Below, piece by piece: positions 1 to 6,349 of a DNA stretch of 22,915 nucleotides. Both the position numbers and the translations under genes were made by a program. Under the pieces are notes generated by a model. It did not search any database, had not been told where the DNA came from, and saw only the letters and a list, made by a program, of their open reading frames with translations. Source of the DNA: a virus; the IMG/VR virus record IMGVR_UViG_3300030333_004565, positions 1 through 22,915 of that record. One strand, written 5' to 3'. Numbering within the stretch: position 1 is the stretch's first letter; the number at the start of each line of letters is the position of its first letter.

Positions 1-177
1 AAGAATCAGAAAATTCAACCCATTGAATACATTCTGGCAAACGAGCTGCCTTTCATTGAAGGCAACATCGTTAAATACATCACGCGCTGGCGTGAGAAAG
101 GGGGAATCGAGGACTTAAAGAAAGTCCGGCACTACGTCGAAATCTTAATGGAGTATGAGAATGAACACGATAAGTAG
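1..177 (+). CDS. DUF3310 family protein (5' partial)
   Basis: The reading frame is open from the first base to TAG at 175-177, giving 58 residues, so the N-terminus lies outside the window. The sequence shows the DUF3310 pattern: an I-E-Y-I start, then F-I-E-G-N-I-V-K-Y-I-T-R, then G-I-E-D-L-K-K and a tyrosine-containing helix. This small all-helical domain is common in phage replication modules, often beside the DNA polymerase gene, and is sometimes labelled a nucleotide kinase without good biochemical support. Its 3' end overlaps the polymerase start by 17 bases and supplies that gene's GGAG ribosome-binding site, so the two are probably translationally coupled. The family assignment is fairly sure; the function is not known. 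Confidence 0.8.
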   Translation, partial: KNQKIQPIEYILANELPFIEGNIVKYITRWREKGGIEDLKKVRHYVEILMEYENEHDK

Positions 178-2074
178 ATTACAGTTCCCTTTGTTTACCC
201 CTCCTTCGGAGTGGGTTCCACCTGACCCTCTTCCTGACCTGACTGACGCTAAAGAAATTGCGATAGACCTTGAGACACGAGACCCGGATCTTAAAACCCA
301 AGGCCCGGGCTGGCCCACCGGGAACGGTGAGGTTGTCGGCATAGCTGTCGCAGTCGAGGGCTGGTTTGGATACTTACCAATTGCTCATCTGGGCGGCGGA
401 AATCTGGATAAGCGCATTGTCACAAACTGGTTGAGAAAGCAGCTCGTAACCGATTGCCCGAAGATTATGCACAACGCTCAGTACGACGCGGGTTGGCTAC
501 GTCAGATGGGCATCACGATGAACGGGCCAATCGTAGACACCATGATCATGGGTTCACTGTTGGACGAGAACCGATTTAGTTTTTCTCTGAATGCACTGGC
601 TTTCGATTATCTGGGCGAAGCAAAGTCTGAACGGACCCTCACGGAGGCTGCGATAGATTTCGGGGTTGATCCGAAGGCTGAACTTTGGAAGTTGCCCGCC
701 CAGTTTGTTGGATCGTATGCGGAACAAGACGCCAAGCTGGCACTGGACCTGTACAAATTTTTTAAAGTTCGGCTGGCAGCGGAGGATCTTTCCACCGTCT
801 TTGATCTGGAGACTCGGTTGACCCCATGCCTGATCGACATGACGTGGCGCGGTATCCGCGTGGACATGGACCGCGCTGAGCGGACCAAACAGGAATTACT
901 CAAACGGGAAAAGGACACCCTGAAAAGGGTGAAAAGTCTTGCTGGGTTTAATGTTGAGATCTGGGCAGCGGCATCACTGGCTAAAGCATTTGATACGCTG
1001 GGACTGCAGTACCCCAAGACAGACAAAGGTGCGCCGTCCTTTACCAAGTCCTTTCTTTCCGAGCATCCGCATGAGTTCCCCCAGCTAGTCGTCAAGGCGC
1101 GGGAGCTGAACAAAGTCCAAGGGACTTTTATTACTTCAATTATGAAGCACGTAGGACCGGATGGTCGTATCCATGGGCACGTGAATCAGATCCGTTCTGA
1201 TGACGGGGGCACCGTTAGCGGTAGGATCAGTATGAACAACCCCAACCTTCAACAGATCCCGGCTAGAGATCCAGAGCTGGGTCCAATGATCCGCTCGTTG
1301 TTTCTACCGGAGGAAGGTGAGCAGTGGGCCGCAATAGATTTCAGTCAGCAAGAACCACGGATCTTGGTTCATTACGCAAGCGTCTTTGGCGAGTGGAAGC
1401 GCACGTCGCTACGGGGCGTCGATGAGTTTCTGGATGGCTATCGCAATGACCCTGACATGGACTTTCATACGATGGTCTCAGAGATGGCTAACATTCCACG
1501 CAAGCAGGCCAAGGTAATAAATTTAGGCATGATGTACGGGATGGGCGTCAACAAGCTTGCTGCACAGCTCGACATCGAGCCAGAGGAAGCGAAGGAGCTG
1601 ACCAAGCAATACCACTCCCGGGTTCCCTTTGTAAAAGAACTGATGAACGGCGTAAGTTTAAAAGTTGAAAGCTCTTCCGGGGATGGTGCTGTGCGCTCCC
1701 TGAAAGGCCGTAAATGCCGTTTTGAGCTTTGGGAGCCAAGAGGGTTTGAGTTACGCAAAGCGTTGCCCAGACAGGAAGCAGAGGCCCAGTACGGGTCCAC
1801 CGCCTCTTTAAAACGCGCCTACACCTACAAAGCCTTGAACCGTTTGATCCAAGCGTCAGCGGCTGACATGACCAAGCAGGCTATGGTCGATATGTACGAG
1901 TCCGGGGAAACCCCGCTGGTGCAGGTACACGATGAATTAGGTTGTAGCGTACAAGACCGGAACCACGCGGTAAAAATTAAAGAGCTTATGGAAAACGCCA
2001 TTACTTTAAGGGTTCCCAATAAATGTGACATCGATCTTGGGCCATCGTGGGGCGAGGCAGAAGAAGTAAAATAG
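161..2074 (+). CDS. polA: DNA polymerase I (family A), 3'-5' exonuclease plus polymerase
   Basis: Replicative family A DNA polymerase of 637 aa. I prefer ATG 161 over the in-frame ATG 155 because GGAG at 150-153 sits 7 bases before 161 but only 1 base before 155. Visible motifs: exonuclease I DxE (D36, E38), exonuclease II with N105 and D109, exonuclease III YxxxD (Y186, D190), polymerase motif A around D393 (DFSQQEPR), motif B R447...K451...Y459-G460, and motif C H590-D591-E592. There is no N-terminal 5'-3' exonuclease domain, as is usual for phage forms, which explains why it is shorter than E. coli Pol I. In motif B the residue equivalent to E. coli F762 is leucine (L455), a variant discussed for environmental phages as a lifestyle marker. 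It follows the DUF3310 gene with an overlap. Confidence 0.97.
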   Translation: MNTISRLQFPLFTPPSEWVPPDPLPDLTDAKEIAIDLETRDPDLKTQGPGWPTGNGEVVGIAVAVEGWFGYLPIAHLGGGNLDKRIVTNWLRKQLVTDCPKIMHNAQYDAGWLRQMGITMNGPIVDTMIMGSLLDENRFSFSLNALAFDYLGEAKSERTLTEAAIDFGVDPKAELWKLPAQFVGSYAEQDAKLALDLYKFFKVRLAAEDLSTVFDLETRLTPCLIDMTWRGIRVDMDRAERTKQELLKREKDTLKRVKSLAGFNVEIWAAASLAKAFDTLGLQYPKTDKGAPSFTKSFLSEHPHEFPQLVVKARELNKVQGTFITSIMKHVGPDGRIHGHVNQIRSDDGGTVSGRISMNNPNLQQIPARDPELGPMIRSLFLPEEGEQWAAIDFSQQEPRILVHYASVFGEWKRTSLRGVDEFLDGYRNDPDMDFHTMVSEMANIPRKQAKVINLGMMYGMGVNKLAAQLDIEPEEAKELTKQYHSRVPFVKELMNGVSLKVESSSGDGAVRSLKGRKCRFELWEPRGFELRKALPRQEAEAQYGSTASLKRAYTYKALNRLIQASAADMTKQAMVDMYESGETPLVQVHDELGCSVQDRNHAVKIKELMENAITLRVPNKCDIDLGPSWGEAEEVK

Positions 2075-2086
2075 TTGTTGTTTTTC

Positions 2087-2116
2087 TTGCTAAAAAGTAT
2101 GAGATCCACTTATAAT
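2087..2116 (+). promoter_or_regulatory. Sigma70-like promoter of the RHH gene
   Basis: TTGCTA (2087-2092) and a perfect TATAAT (2111-2116) are separated by 18 bases. Transcription would be expected to start about 7-8 bases after the -10 box, which is at or next to the ATG at 2124. Confidence 0.6.
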
Positions 2117-2123
2117 AGCGCAT

Positions 2124-2294
2124 ATGGATACAACAAGATGGAAAAGCATTTTGGTGCCGATTGAAGTGTATCGGCAAGTACGCGAGATTGCTCACTTGGA
2201 AGGGAGGACTATCTCCGGGCAGCTTCGGCTGATTTTTGAGCAATGGAAAGAAGATAGAAAGCAAGAGGCTAGGAAACTTGACGGAGTTGCCTAA
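2124..2294 (+). CDS. Small ribbon-helix-helix-like regulator
   Basis: A 56-aa ORF. Its N-terminal part reads as a short beta-strand (K-S-I-L-V-P-I), then a helix (E-V-Y-R-Q-V-R-E-I-A), then a G-R-T-I-S-G-Q-L turn and a second helix. That is the layout of Arc/MetJ-type ribbon-helix-helix DNA-binding proteins, which act as dimers on palindromic operators. The ATG lies 8 bases after a perfect TATAAT and no Shine-Dalgarno sequence fits in that gap, so the mRNA is probably leaderless, as lambda cI is from PRM. A stem-loop and then a strong terminator follow, so it forms its own unit. It is a candidate binder of the palindromes found upstream of the cassettes at 8.6-11.4 kb; that link is inference. 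Confidence in coding is good, in fold moderate. Confidence 0.7.
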   Translation: MDTTRWKSILVPIEVYRQVREIAHLEGRTISGQLRLIFEQWKEDRKQEARKLDGVA

Positions 2295-2308
2295 CCTTGA
2301 AAGAATGT

Positions 2309-2341
2309 GGGGGTTCAACTCTCTAAAACTGAACTCCCCCC
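2309..2341 (+). other. Stem-loop after the RHH gene
   Basis: GGGGGTTCA (2309-2317) pairs with TGAAC-T-CCCCC (2330-2340) with one bulged base. No T-tract follows, so it is not a standard terminator. It may protect the 3' end of the transcript or aid termination at the next hairpin. Confidence 0.4.
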
Positions 2342-2377
2342 TAATCGGCAGAAACCTCGCTAGTTTAACGCCGAAAG

Positions 2378-2418
2378 AGCCTCGGTTAGCCACCTACTAA
2401 CCGAGGCTTTGTCTTTTT
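2378..2418 (+). terminator. Intrinsic terminator
   Basis: A perfect 12-bp inverted repeat, AGCCTCGGTTAG (2378-2389) with CTAACCGAGGCT (2397-2408), has a 7-base loop and is followed by TTGTCTTTTT. It ends the RHH transcript. Any transcript of the downstream gene must start after it or read through it. Confidence 0.85.
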
Positions 2419-2423
2419 AGGCC

Positions 2424-2552
2424 AAGGGGAGTAATAACCCCTTCATGCGTAGCTTAGCCCTCTGCGGGTCGAAAACGGGCTTTACCTCTTTAGACCAAAG
2501 GATAGCTCATCCTTCGGAGCAAGACCGGTCCACTTGTGGTCGAAAACGGACC
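2424..2552 (+). ncRNA. Tandem structured RNA element (two copies), riboswitch-like leader
   Basis: Two copies about 71 bases apart have the same secondary-structure plan. Copy 1: hairpin AAGGGG (2424-2429) with CCCCTT (2438-2443), then AGCCC (2456-2460), 16 bases, GGGCT (2477-2481). Copy 2: hairpin AAGGAT (2498-2503) with ATCCTT (2509-2514), then GGTCC (2527-2531), 16 bases, GGACC (2548-2552). Both 16-base loops end in the identical GGTCGAAAAC. The stems differ in sequence but keep pairing: two compensatory changes in the first helix and two in the second. The last helix ends 8 bases before the GAGG Shine-Dalgarno of the next gene, so folding could control its translation. I do not recognise a known riboswitch class. 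Alternatives are a protein-binding leader or a DNA-level hairpin array. Confidence 0.6.
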
Positions 2553-2568
2553 TTTAATTGAGGTAACC

Positions 2569-2757
2569 ATGAAAAAAACGAAACAAGAAGAAAGCAAAGA
2601 GCTAGAAGATCAAGTCGCTGAGTTTTTAAAAAAAGGCGGGAAGATCGAAGAAGTAGACATAACCGTCTCTAATTCTAAAAAACTGGAACTATCTAAACGT
2701 TTCTTTGCTAAAACCAATTACTTTGTTTATCGACAGGACAAGAAAAAGGGACCGTAG
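2569..2757 (+). CDS. Small SutA-like protein (possible RNA polymerase-binding)
   Basis: A 62-aa highly charged protein. ATG 2569 is preferred over the in-frame GTG at 2536 because GAGG (2560-2563) is spaced 5 bases from it, and because the GTG lies inside the structured leader. Residues 12-29 (L-E-x-x-V-A-E-F-L-K-K-G-G-K-I-E-E-V) resemble the conserved part of the RNA polymerase-binding segment of SutA-type small regulators; if correct, the protein would modulate host transcription. This rests on one short motif. The C-terminus is basic (KKKGP). The gene ends 5 bases from the stop of the convergent minus-strand unit. Confidence 0.6.
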   Translation: MKKTKQEESKELEDQVAEFLKKGGKIEEVDITVSNSKKLELSKRFFAKTNYFVYRQDKKKGP

Positions 2758-2762
2758 TCCCC

Positions 2763-2897
2763 TTATTCTTCTTCCATTAATTTAACGTAAACCCCGGTCC
2801 AGTACGTTCTGGCCCACGCATTTAAATTAGGTTTTTCTAAAATATTCCTCACCGCCAATAGCTGAGAAATCATTCTCCATTCTGTTTGATTAAACAT
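2763..2897 (-). CDS. Hypothetical 44-aa protein coupled to the 476-aa gene
   Basis: A short ORF whose ATG overlaps the stop of the preceding minus-strand gene (TAATG at 2899-2895), with AAGGAG just upstream inside that gene. This arrangement supports real, translationally coupled expression. The product is rich in aromatic and acidic residues: it has W7, then a stretch A-W-A-R-T-Y-W-T-G-V-Y, and ends in M-E-E-E. No signal peptide or membrane segment is evident. I do not recognise a family. It is the last gene of the minus-strand unit and converges on the plus-strand SutA-like gene with only 5 bases between their stops, and no obvious bidirectional terminator in the gap. Confidence 0.6.
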   Translation of the reverse strand: MFNQTEWRMISQLLAVRNILEKPNLNAWARTYWTGVYVKLMEEE

Positions 2898-4327
2898 TAC
2901 AGTCTCTCCTTTGACTTGTTGAGATTGTACTCCTTGTCCACAAATCCTAGCTTAGGATCGCCACGAAGCATAGGTCCAACCCAACGGGTTATCGGGCCGT
3001 TTTTGGTGTGGTACGTTCGTTTATGTCGAACAACCCGGTGCTGACGCATTCCCATGCGTTCCTGACGCGCCACGGCCTTCTGAGCAAACTTAACGCCCTT
3101 AAACTTGGGTAAGTCCACATCCACCACGCAATACGAGTCAACCTTTGGCGGGGTTTTATCGCGGAACTTGCGGCCCTTGACGCCGGTAACAATCTGTTGA
3201 TCCTGAGTGATCCACTCAAAATTAAATAAATTCATTACGTTTAAAAAAACCTGAAACAACTGGTTTTCAACAAGCGTTTGAAGCCGGTTAGCCCAGCCAG
3301 AGTGTTCTTGAATTGCGTCGTCCCAAAAGTGCATATTAAAGTCGCCCAAAATGTTCGCAGAGTAACGCCTTCTTTGCCGCTCCTCTTGCCCCATGGATTT
3401 CACGATCTGTATAGCGTCGTTAGTCGCATGGAGTAATTCATTGTCGCCAATGGTCTGGGTTAAAAAACTAGAGGCAGCGGAAAAATCCAACTCAACCCGG
3501 GACTTCTCCATAACTTCAATTTGCTCAAAAACGTCCTCTGCCCATATTGGTTGAGTCTGAGAAAAAACTAATGTGTTACGGCTTACCGCAATTTTATCCG
3601 CCGTCCTAAAAAACAAAACCATCGTGTTAGTTTGTATGTTTCCCGGGGTAAACAACGTAGTAAAACCGGTGCCAGCTTTAACATAAGTTTGATGGCTTCC
3701 GTCTTCTCCCCGGGCATAGTGTCCGCCTTGCATGTCCGCTGAAGACACATCAATCCTAGCTCCAATGTGCGTCACATTTTTAAGAAGCGGATTGCTTTGA
3801 TGGCTAAAAAGTTCCAGCTCACTCACATCCATCTCAATCCACATGTCATCAAAAGGCGGACGAGCGTTAAAAAATGCGTTGCTTTGATTGCGCTGCTGGC
3901 CTTGCATAGAAAACGTCAAATCAAAAGCAGTCTTAGCAAGCTTCGGCGTCACGTTAAAACGGTTTGTGCCCCGCGCCCAACGGCTCATGGCAGAAGCGTT
4001 CTTCTTCAAAGCTTTCTTCCCAGCGGAAGTCCAAAGAGGAAACAACGTCCCCGAAGGTCTGTTAGAAACACGGTCATCAAAGACCATCTCAAGGTTAAAA
4101 ACATCAGAAAAGTTAGACGTCATACGCATCTTTGGAGCTTGCATGGCGTGAACTACGTGATCCAACATGGAATCATGTTTAAGGTCTTCGGATATTTTGC
4201 TGGGCACCGTTTCGGTTCGCCAGTTAGAAAGACTGCCTTTAGCTCTTTCTACAAGCTGATTTCTGGTGCGGTTGTTCAACAAAGATCCGTAATCAATTTT
4301 CATTATATTTTTTTCATCATCTGACAT
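2897..4327 (-). CDS. Hypothetical 476-aa protein
   Basis: The largest gene of the minus strand. ATG 4327 follows AAGGAG with good spacing. The protein appears soluble and has a basic, aromatic C-terminal region (roughly 410-470) containing R-H-K-R-T-Y-H-T and G-P-I-T-R-W-V-G-P-M-L-R-G-D, a style of tail I associate with other phage hypothetical proteins. The central part (about 95-310) is rich in Phe, Asn and Ser with alternating strand-like segments. I see no nuclease, kinase or helicase motif and cannot assign a function. It is separated from the small-ORF run upstream by a terminator, and a TATGCGA half-site lies in its leader (4346-4352), so it may have separate regulation. A structural role is unlikely to be excluded by sequence alone. 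Confidence 0.85.
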   Translation of the reverse strand: MSDDEKNIMKIDYGSLLNNRTRNQLVERAKGSLSNWRTETVPSKISEDLKHDSMLDHVVHAMQAPKMRMTSNFSDVFNLEMVFDDRVSNRPSGTLFPLWTSAGKKALKKNASAMSRWARGTNRFNVTPKLAKTAFDLTFSMQGQQRNQSNAFFNARPPFDDMWIEMDVSELELFSHQSNPLLKNVTHIGARIDVSSADMQGGHYARGEDGSHQTYVKAGTGFTTLFTPGNIQTNTMVLFFRTADKIAVSRNTLVFSQTQPIWAEDVFEQIEVMEKSRVELDFSAASSFLTQTIGDNELLHATNDAIQIVKSMGQEERQRRRYSANILGDFNMHFWDDAIQEHSGWANRLQTLVENQLFQVFLNVMNLFNFEWITQDQQIVTGVKGRKFRDKTPPKVDSYCVVDVDLPKFKGVKFAQKAVARQERMGMRQHRVVRHKRTYHTKNGPITRWVGPMLRGDPKLGFVDKEYNLNKSKERL

Positions 4328-4362
4328 AGCTAATCTCCTTTATATTCGCATACATGTACTGC

Positions 4363-4397
4363 AAAAAAACCGCGCCAGTCGTGAGACAAAGCGCGGT
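4363..4397 (-). terminator. Intrinsic terminator of the minus-strand small-ORF operon
   Basis: On the minus strand ACCGCGC and GCGCGGT form a 7-bp stem with a loop of about 15 bases, followed by seven T (complement of AAAAAAA, 4363-4369). It lies between the 108-aa and 476-aa genes, so it partly separates them. Confidence 0.7.
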
Positions 4398-4479
4398 AGG
4401 AAGGGTTCCCATTACAGGTTGGGAACTGAGATGAACAGCTAGGGGACTGTTATCAGCTGCCCCAAAACATAACAAACTT
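4398..4479 (-). other. Structured 3' UTR of the minus operon, possible small RNA
   Basis: Between the stop of the 108-aa gene and the terminator, the minus strand holds GTTCCC...GGGAAC with a 10-base loop, and a GGGG/CCCC pair interleaved with CAGCT/AGCTG, which would form an H-type pseudoknot. No convincing ORF lies here. It may be a stabilising 3' UTR or a processed small RNA. Confidence 0.35.
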
Positions 4480-4806
4480 TTAATGGATTGTCGATTCATC
4501 TTCTAAAAAAGGATTAATTAATAAATGTTTGAATTCTTCCAAATCTTCCAGTTCCACATTCTCATTGAACGGGGCCGACGACAGCATAGCCACATACAAC
4601 GATTCATCCAGCGACGTCATCAACATCTTCGGATCTTCAGTGTGAGCAAAGAGTGTGTACGCCGAGAAAAAAATTAAAAACCGCAATGTCTCCTCGTCCG
4701 TACAGCCCTCGTCCACGGCCCACTTCCTAATATCCGTGATCTTGTCGTAAAGCTTCTTGTGCCGGGGATCTTCCGGGTCCATCCAAAATTTAGAAAAATC
4801 ACTCAT
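4480..4806 (-). CDS. Hypothetical 108-aa acidic protein
   Basis: An acidic, probably helical soluble protein with no recognised motif. Its start lies 2 bases from the stop of the upstream 171-aa gene. The N-terminus (S-D-F-S-K-F-W-M-D-P-E-D-P-R-H-K-K-L) is followed by helices containing C-T-D-E-E-T-L-R-F-L-I-F-F-S, and the C-terminus is strongly acidic. It is the last gene before the terminator at 4363-4397. Position in a run of small acidic ORFs suggests an early accessory role such as host take-over, but nothing in the sequence proves it. Confidence 0.75.
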   Translation of the reverse strand: MSDFSKFWMDPEDPRHKKLYDKITDIRKWAVDEGCTDEETLRFLIFFSAYTLFAHTEDPKMLMTSLDESLYVAMLSSAPFNENVELEDLEEFKHLLINPFLEDESTIH

Positions 4807-4808
4807 GT

Positions 4809-5324
4809 TTACTCTTCCGTCCAGTGCATTTCGTTAATCGACGCTTCGATGTGAACGATTGGCTCGTCGGATCTTCTGTAAGCCTCTCTTAGACCACAAA
4901 CCAAGGGGTTCAGGATTGCTGCCCGCTCCTCAAACGACATCGATTCATAGACGTCGTAATCGAAAGAGATCGGAATCCGGGTTAGCAAAAATTTCTCTTC
5001 GCCACTGTGTCGCTCAATATAAATGTCCACCCCCATATCCCTGCGCTTATGAGCATATTGCAGCGAAGGATCACAAACCTGAAAGACCGGTCCTTTCGTT
5101 TCTTGCGCGTCGAGCTGCTGCTCCCGCTCAAAAAGCTTATTTCTAAGATCCTCCGTTTCTTTGTACAAACGTCGATGCGCGTCAATCCGAAACTCCTCGA
5201 TTTTAGCTGCGTCAGCATCTGCTTCTTTTATTTTTAACTTCAGCTTGTTAACTTTGTTTTCGAGCCGCCTAACTTTCTTGGACAACTCTTCGTTCTGCTT
5301 TTCCATCTCGCTCTTTAAAACCAT
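4809..5324 (-). CDS. Hypothetical 171-aa protein with N-terminal coiled coil
   Basis: Residues 1-65 are a clear coiled coil: charged heptad-like sequence with repeated K/E and L/V positions (E-L-S-K-K-V-R-R-L-E-N-K-V-N-K-L-K). Residues about 80-171 form a separate domain with beta-like segments and a conserved-looking S-F-E-E-R-A-A-I-L-N-P-L turn. No catalytic motif is visible. The AGGGG before ATG 5324 could serve as ribosome-binding site; it lies in the end of the preceding 56-aa gene, whose stop is 1 base away, so the two are likely coupled. Function unknown; oligomerisation through the coiled coil is likely. Confidence 0.8.
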   Translation of the reverse strand: MVLKSEMEKQNEELSKKVRRLENKVNKLKLKIKEADADAAKIEEFRIDAHRRLYKETEDLRNKLFEREQQLDAQETKGPVFQVCDPSLQYAHKRRDMGVDIYIERHSGEEKFLLTRIPISFDYDVYESMSFEERAAILNPLVCGLREAYRRSDEPIVHIEASINEMHWTEE

Positions 5325-5325
5325 G

Positions 5326-5496
5326 CTATTCCCCTAGTTGATGTTTCGGCTGACGCTTCGCCACTACCGAGACAATTTCCGCGCCAACCGGCACGTGTTT
5401 TTGAATATCGGATAAAACCAAATCCCGGATATCCACCGCTTTAGTGTCCCCGTCGATCTTGTAGATGACGTGAACGTTAAACACACCTCTTTCCAT
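5326..5496 (-). CDS. Hypothetical 56-aa protein
   Basis: A short ORF placed exactly between two others: its ATG overlaps the upstream stop (TAATG, 5498-5494) and its own TAG ends 1 base before the next ATG. Such tight packing argues that it is expressed. The product looks like a small alpha/beta fold: strand F-N-V-H-V-I-Y-K-I, helix D-I-R-D-L-V-L-S-D-I-Q-K-H, strand E-I-V-S-V-V-A-K-R. No family recognised. Small beta-alpha-beta proteins of this kind often inhibit or bind host enzymes in phages, but that is only a possibility here. Confidence 0.65.
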   Translation of the reverse strand: MERGVFNVHVIYKIDGDTKAVDIRDLVLSDIQKHVPVGAEIVSVVAKRQPKHQLGE

Positions 5497-5702
5497 TACT
5501 GCTGCTCCATCAAAAGTAGCTGACTTTTAAAAACTTCTTCTTCCAGTTCAATCCCGGTAATGTCAGTCAGCTGAATGTCAAACTCCTTGAATTCCTTAAA
5601 CTCGTGCGGCGGCTGGGTCAGGATCGACACCACAGTGTCCATGGCCTTCTCCTCGTCGTCCGCCTCGAACTCAATGTAAATCTGCAGCTTGTAATTAGGC
5701 AT
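5496..5702 (-). CDS. Hypothetical 68-aa acidic protein
   Basis: Acidic small protein with an N-terminal strand (Y-K-L-Q-I-Y-I-E-F-E-A), a helix (D-D-E-E-K-A-M-D-T-V-V-S-I-L) and a second strand (F-D-I-Q-L-T-D-I), a plan similar to the 56-aa protein encoded next. The two could be divergent relatives or partners, though direct sequence similarity is weak. Its ATG overlaps the stop of the upstream 132-aa gene (TAATG) and its stop overlaps the ATG of the next gene in the same way, so it is part of a coupled series. No known motif; function unknown. Confidence 0.75.
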   Translation of the reverse strand: MPNYKLQIYIEFEADDEEKAMDTVVSILTQPPHEFKEFKEFDIQLTDITGIELEEEVFKSQLLLMEQQ

Positions 5703-6100
5703 TACTTTTTGTTTTCCTCGTTAAGCTTGTGTTCTCGCTTGACGAGTTTCTCTAAATCCCGGATTGTTTGCTGACGTTCCACAAAGTCAATGACCGATTC
5801 CTTCCCGGCCTTTAACCGGTGAAAATCCAGTTCCGAAACGTAAATCGGAGAGGGATCAAACACCTCTACCGCCAGTATCTTTGCGCGGAGGTCTTTCAGT
5901 CCCTGAATTGAATCCTCGTAACAATCCTCAATATAGTCCGAGTCAATTTCCCCGGTTACCAGATCAATCACATCCCGTAACGCCATCATGACCGTACACC
6001 ACTCGTCCTCGGTCAAGTGAGCCTCATTCTCGTTGTCGCCCCCCGCCATGACCGTCATGTAGGTGTCGTACTGCTCGTCGGTTTTCTTATGCCACTTCAT
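5702..6100 (-). CDS. Hypothetical 132-aa protein
   Basis: Acidic, helical protein. It contains D-E-Q-Y-D-T-Y-M-T-V-M, then L-T-E-D-E-W-C-T-V-M-M-A-L-R-D-V-I and G-E-I-D-S-D-Y-I-E-D-C, and a charged C-terminal helix with many Lys and Glu. I see no enzyme motif. Its start overlaps the end of the upstream 43-aa ORF by 14 bases and its stop overlaps the next ATG. A weak AGGGA precedes ATG 6100. Function unknown. Confidence 0.75.
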   Translation of the reverse strand: MKWHKKTDEQYDTYMTVMAGGDNENEAHLTEDEWCTVMMALRDVIDLVTGEIDSDYIEDCYEDSIQGLKDLRAKILAVEVFDPSPIYVSELDFHRLKAGKESVIDFVERQQTIRDLEKLVKREHKLNEENKK

Positions 6101-6218
6101 TGTTTTTCCCTAGATTTTCTTTTATGTCAGACAAGAGATTACGAATCTCCTGCAAAGTTTTAAAAATTTCTTCCAAGTCGTCGGCGTCTAACACCAGCTC
6201 GATACGAACTTCCTTCAT
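6087..6218 (-). CDS. Hypothetical 43-aa protein
   Basis: Short ORF with a good CCGGAG ribosome-binding site 8 bases before ATG 6218. Its start overlaps the stop of the upstream 44-aa ORF by 4 bases (ATGA) and its own 3' end overlaps the 132-aa gene by 14 bases in another frame. The product has a short N-terminal strand (K-E-V-R-I-E-L-V-L) followed by a long amphipathic helix (D-D-L-E-E-I-F-K-T-L-Q-E-I-R-N-L-L). The coupling and ribosome-binding site are the main evidence for expression. No family recognised. Confidence 0.6.
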   Translation of the reverse strand: MKEVRIELVLDADDLEEIFKTLQEIRNLLSDIKENLGKNNEVA

Positions 6219-6349
6219 TCTTTTTTCTCCGGGACCTTTCCAAAGATCATATCAGCAATCTTGGTGCCCATGTCAGCGTCGGCCATAGCCTGCTCAAACA
6301 GTTTCTGTTGTTCCGGGGTTAGATCTCGGGGGTCTTGATTCTCGCTCAT
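6215..6349 (-). CDS. Hypothetical 44-aa protein
   Basis: Short ORF joined at both ends by 4-base ATGA overlaps: its ATG overlaps the stop of the 88-aa gene (6349-6346) and its stop overlaps the next ATG (6218-6215). It encodes a small helical acidic protein with L-T-P-E-Q-Q-K-L-F-E-Q-A-M-A-D-A-D-M-G and a lysine-rich C-terminus. The two ATGA junctions are strong signs of translational coupling in phage operons. Function unknown. Confidence 0.6.
   Translation of the reverse strand: MSENQDPRDLTPEQQKLFEQAMADADMGTKIADMIFGKVPEKKE

Noticed and set aside
607-1113. Minus-strand 168-aa open frame inside polA
   Set aside because: Antisense shadow of a gene with all polymerase motifs intact.
2424-2552. 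Reading the tandem element as a CRISPR or attachment site
   Set aside because: Only two copies, the stems differ in sequence while pairing is kept, and there are no spacers or integrase; an RNA structure explains it better.
2424-2552. tRNA or tmRNA hidden in the tandem element
   Set aside because: The GGTCGAAAAC loop recalls a T-arm, but there is no acceptor stem, D-arm or anticodon arm of the right size.
3767-4324. Plus-strand 185-aa open frame
   Set aside because: Antisense to the 476-aa gene, with very basic composition and no ribosome-binding site; the minus-strand gene has a Shine-Dalgarno and a coupled downstream ORF.
4317-4499. Minus-strand 60-aa open frame
   Set aside because: Spans a terminator and the structured 3' UTR and overlaps the ends of both flanking genes; no ribosome-binding site.
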